Shown piece by piece: positions 32,552-33,401 of a DNA stretch of 33,401 bases. Position numbers and translations under genes: made by a program. This DNA is from an uncultured Flavobacteriales bacterium (GTDB lineage Bacteria; Bacteroidota; Bacteroidia; Flavobacteriales_D; Sanyastnellaceae). The notes beneath the pieces are model-generated. The model was not told the origin of the DNA. It searched no databases and saw only the letters and a program-made list of their open reading frames with translations. Positions within the stretch are counted from its first letter, which is position 1. Each line of letters starts with the position of its first letter. The stretch covers positions 1 to 33,401 of the forward strand of contig CAJQMI010000063.1 in NCBI GenBank assembly GCA_905479395.1, in the 5' to 3' direction.

Positions 32552-33401
32552 CTGACGTTTTGAGAGCGTTTGCCATGACTTGAACGGCGATGGCCTTTTG
32601 TTCAATGGGCAATTCAGCAGGCGGCCCCCATGGAGTCGGGTTTACATCGATGATGAAGAGCTTGCCTGACTGTGAATCTCGCAGGGCATCCAATTCCGCG
32701 TAATCCACATGAAGAAGTTCCATCATGCTTTGAGTGTTTTCTCGTTCTGCAGCATTGAGTGCGGCCTCAACCTCGATTAGGATGGCAGATTCGCACAGGT
32801 TGGTGAATCGGGTGTCAGCAGCTTTGTACTTCTTGTAAGCGAGAGCGATGGAGCCTTTGATGTGCACGAGTCGAAAATCGAAATGGCGGCCTTGTTCATC
32901 AGTGTTGTCAATGTCAATCTGATACACGGAGTCGGGTCTTTGCTCAGTAAGATTGATTGGACCTTGAATCGTCTGTCCATCGTGCTTGGCGTTGAACTCG
33001 CTTTTGACCACCATAGTGCCTGCATGGTTGCATGGATTCACTGCCATACCATAACCAAATGCGGCTACGTGGGCTTTTTCGAGGGTTGATTTTCGAATGT
33101 CTGTGCAGTTCTCATTCCAAATGCTGTGCTGTGATTGCAGCAACCAGTTGGGCATCGGAGTCTTTTTCTCAGTTTGGTCTTCGAATCGAAGAGTCAGGAT
33201 TGGGGCAGCCCTCTGAACATTGGTAAGTTCCCAGTTCAATTCACGGCAGATCTTGTGCAATGCGCTGCGTCGAGAGGGCAATTCAGGGTAGGTGACTATG
33301 GCAGGAGGACGCTTCCCGTGCACCCACAAATCATGGATGAGATTCAGGCGGTGCCTCACGTTTTTGAGTAAACGCTCGAACGGATGAGCTTTTGCAGATG
33401 G
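32520..33401 (-). CDS. ATP-grasp-like protein, N-terminus beyond the window
   Basis: At least 293 codons are open. A GTG at 33359 could start a 279-residue protein, but the frame continues without a stop to the window edge (PSAKAHPFERLLKN before the GTG), so the real start is probably outside. The C-terminal half resembles ATP-grasp ligases: TMVVKSEFNAKHDG, then DYAELDALRDSQSGKLFIIDVNPTPWGPP, where Glu, Asp and Asn would hold Mg-ATP. The N-terminal part (AIVTYPELPSRRSALHKICREL) is unfamiliar. The substrate and product are unknown; related proteins of this type are uncharacterised as far as I recall. Its 3' end lies inside the end of thrC on the other strand. Confidence 0.6.
   Translation of the reverse strand, partial: PSAKAHPFERLLKNVRHRLNLIHDLWVHGKRPPAIVTYPELPSRRSALHKICRELNWELTNVQRAAPILTLRFEDQTEKKTPMPNWLLQSQHSIWNENCTDIRKSTLEKAHVAAFGYGMAVNPCNHAGTMVVKSEFNAKHDGQTIQGPINLTEQRPDSVYQIDIDNTDEQGRHFDFRLVHIKGSIALAYKKYKAADTRFTNLCESAILIEVEAALNAAERENTQSMMELLHVDYAELDALRDSQSGKLFIIDVNPTPWGPPAELPIEQKAIAVQVMANALKTSVTPATPSNNL

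Overview
The window looks like chromosomal DNA of a marine-type Bacteroidetes, probably order Flavobacteriales near Cryomorphaceae/Schleiferiaceae. The family placement is an inference. Four large secreted proteins carry type IX secretion system (T9SS) C-terminal sorting domains. Several genes have Bacteroidetes-type TAnnTTTG -7 promoter elements at a sensible distance, clear Shine-Dalgarno sequences are rare, and the housekeeping proteins (type II citrate synthase, FabI, fused ThrA) resemble Bacteroidetes versions. No mobile element, tRNA, rRNA or CRISPR array was recognised.

Layout. (1) 1-128: a minus-strand fragment that reads like an internal piece of the glycyl-tRNA synthetase beta subunit, ending abruptly before the first complete gene. 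(2) 140-5356: housekeeping genes, namely an NlpC/P60 hydrolase, a MATE transporter-fmt pair, TrmH, HU, a small membrane protein and a 4HBT thioesterase. (3) 5478-18551: 13 kb with four consecutive plus-strand genes for secreted T9SS substrates. The first has four carbohydrate-binding-like beta-sandwich modules. The next three (800, 1697 and 1136 aa) share an unnamed ~190-residue domain in five copies, Cys-rich 'GCTDxxACNYD' repeats, EF-hand-like loops carrying a Cys, and SprB-like repeats. Each of the four genes is followed by its own hairpin terminator. (4) 18643-21416: minus-strand crotonase, citrate synthase and a secreted thioredoxin-like protein. (5) 21693-26837: a POT peptide transporter convergent with a DPP-IV-type peptidase (peptide utilisation), then an FAD-linked GlcD-type oxidase. 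(6) 26903-32551: fabI, then thrA-thrB-thrC joined by two ATGA overlaps, covering all threonine steps from aspartate except aspartate-semialdehyde dehydrogenase. (7) 32520-33401: an ATP-grasp-like protein cut by the right edge and overlapping the 3' end of thrC.

The least explained part is the T9SS cluster. The ~190-residue domain, called the 'DSW domain' here after its most constant motif, recurs in three neighbouring proteins and is almost always followed directly by the Cys-rich module. This suggests a fixed two-part surface building block. The other notable items are the GlyS fragment at the left edge and a recent 150-bp coding duplication at 17677-17976.
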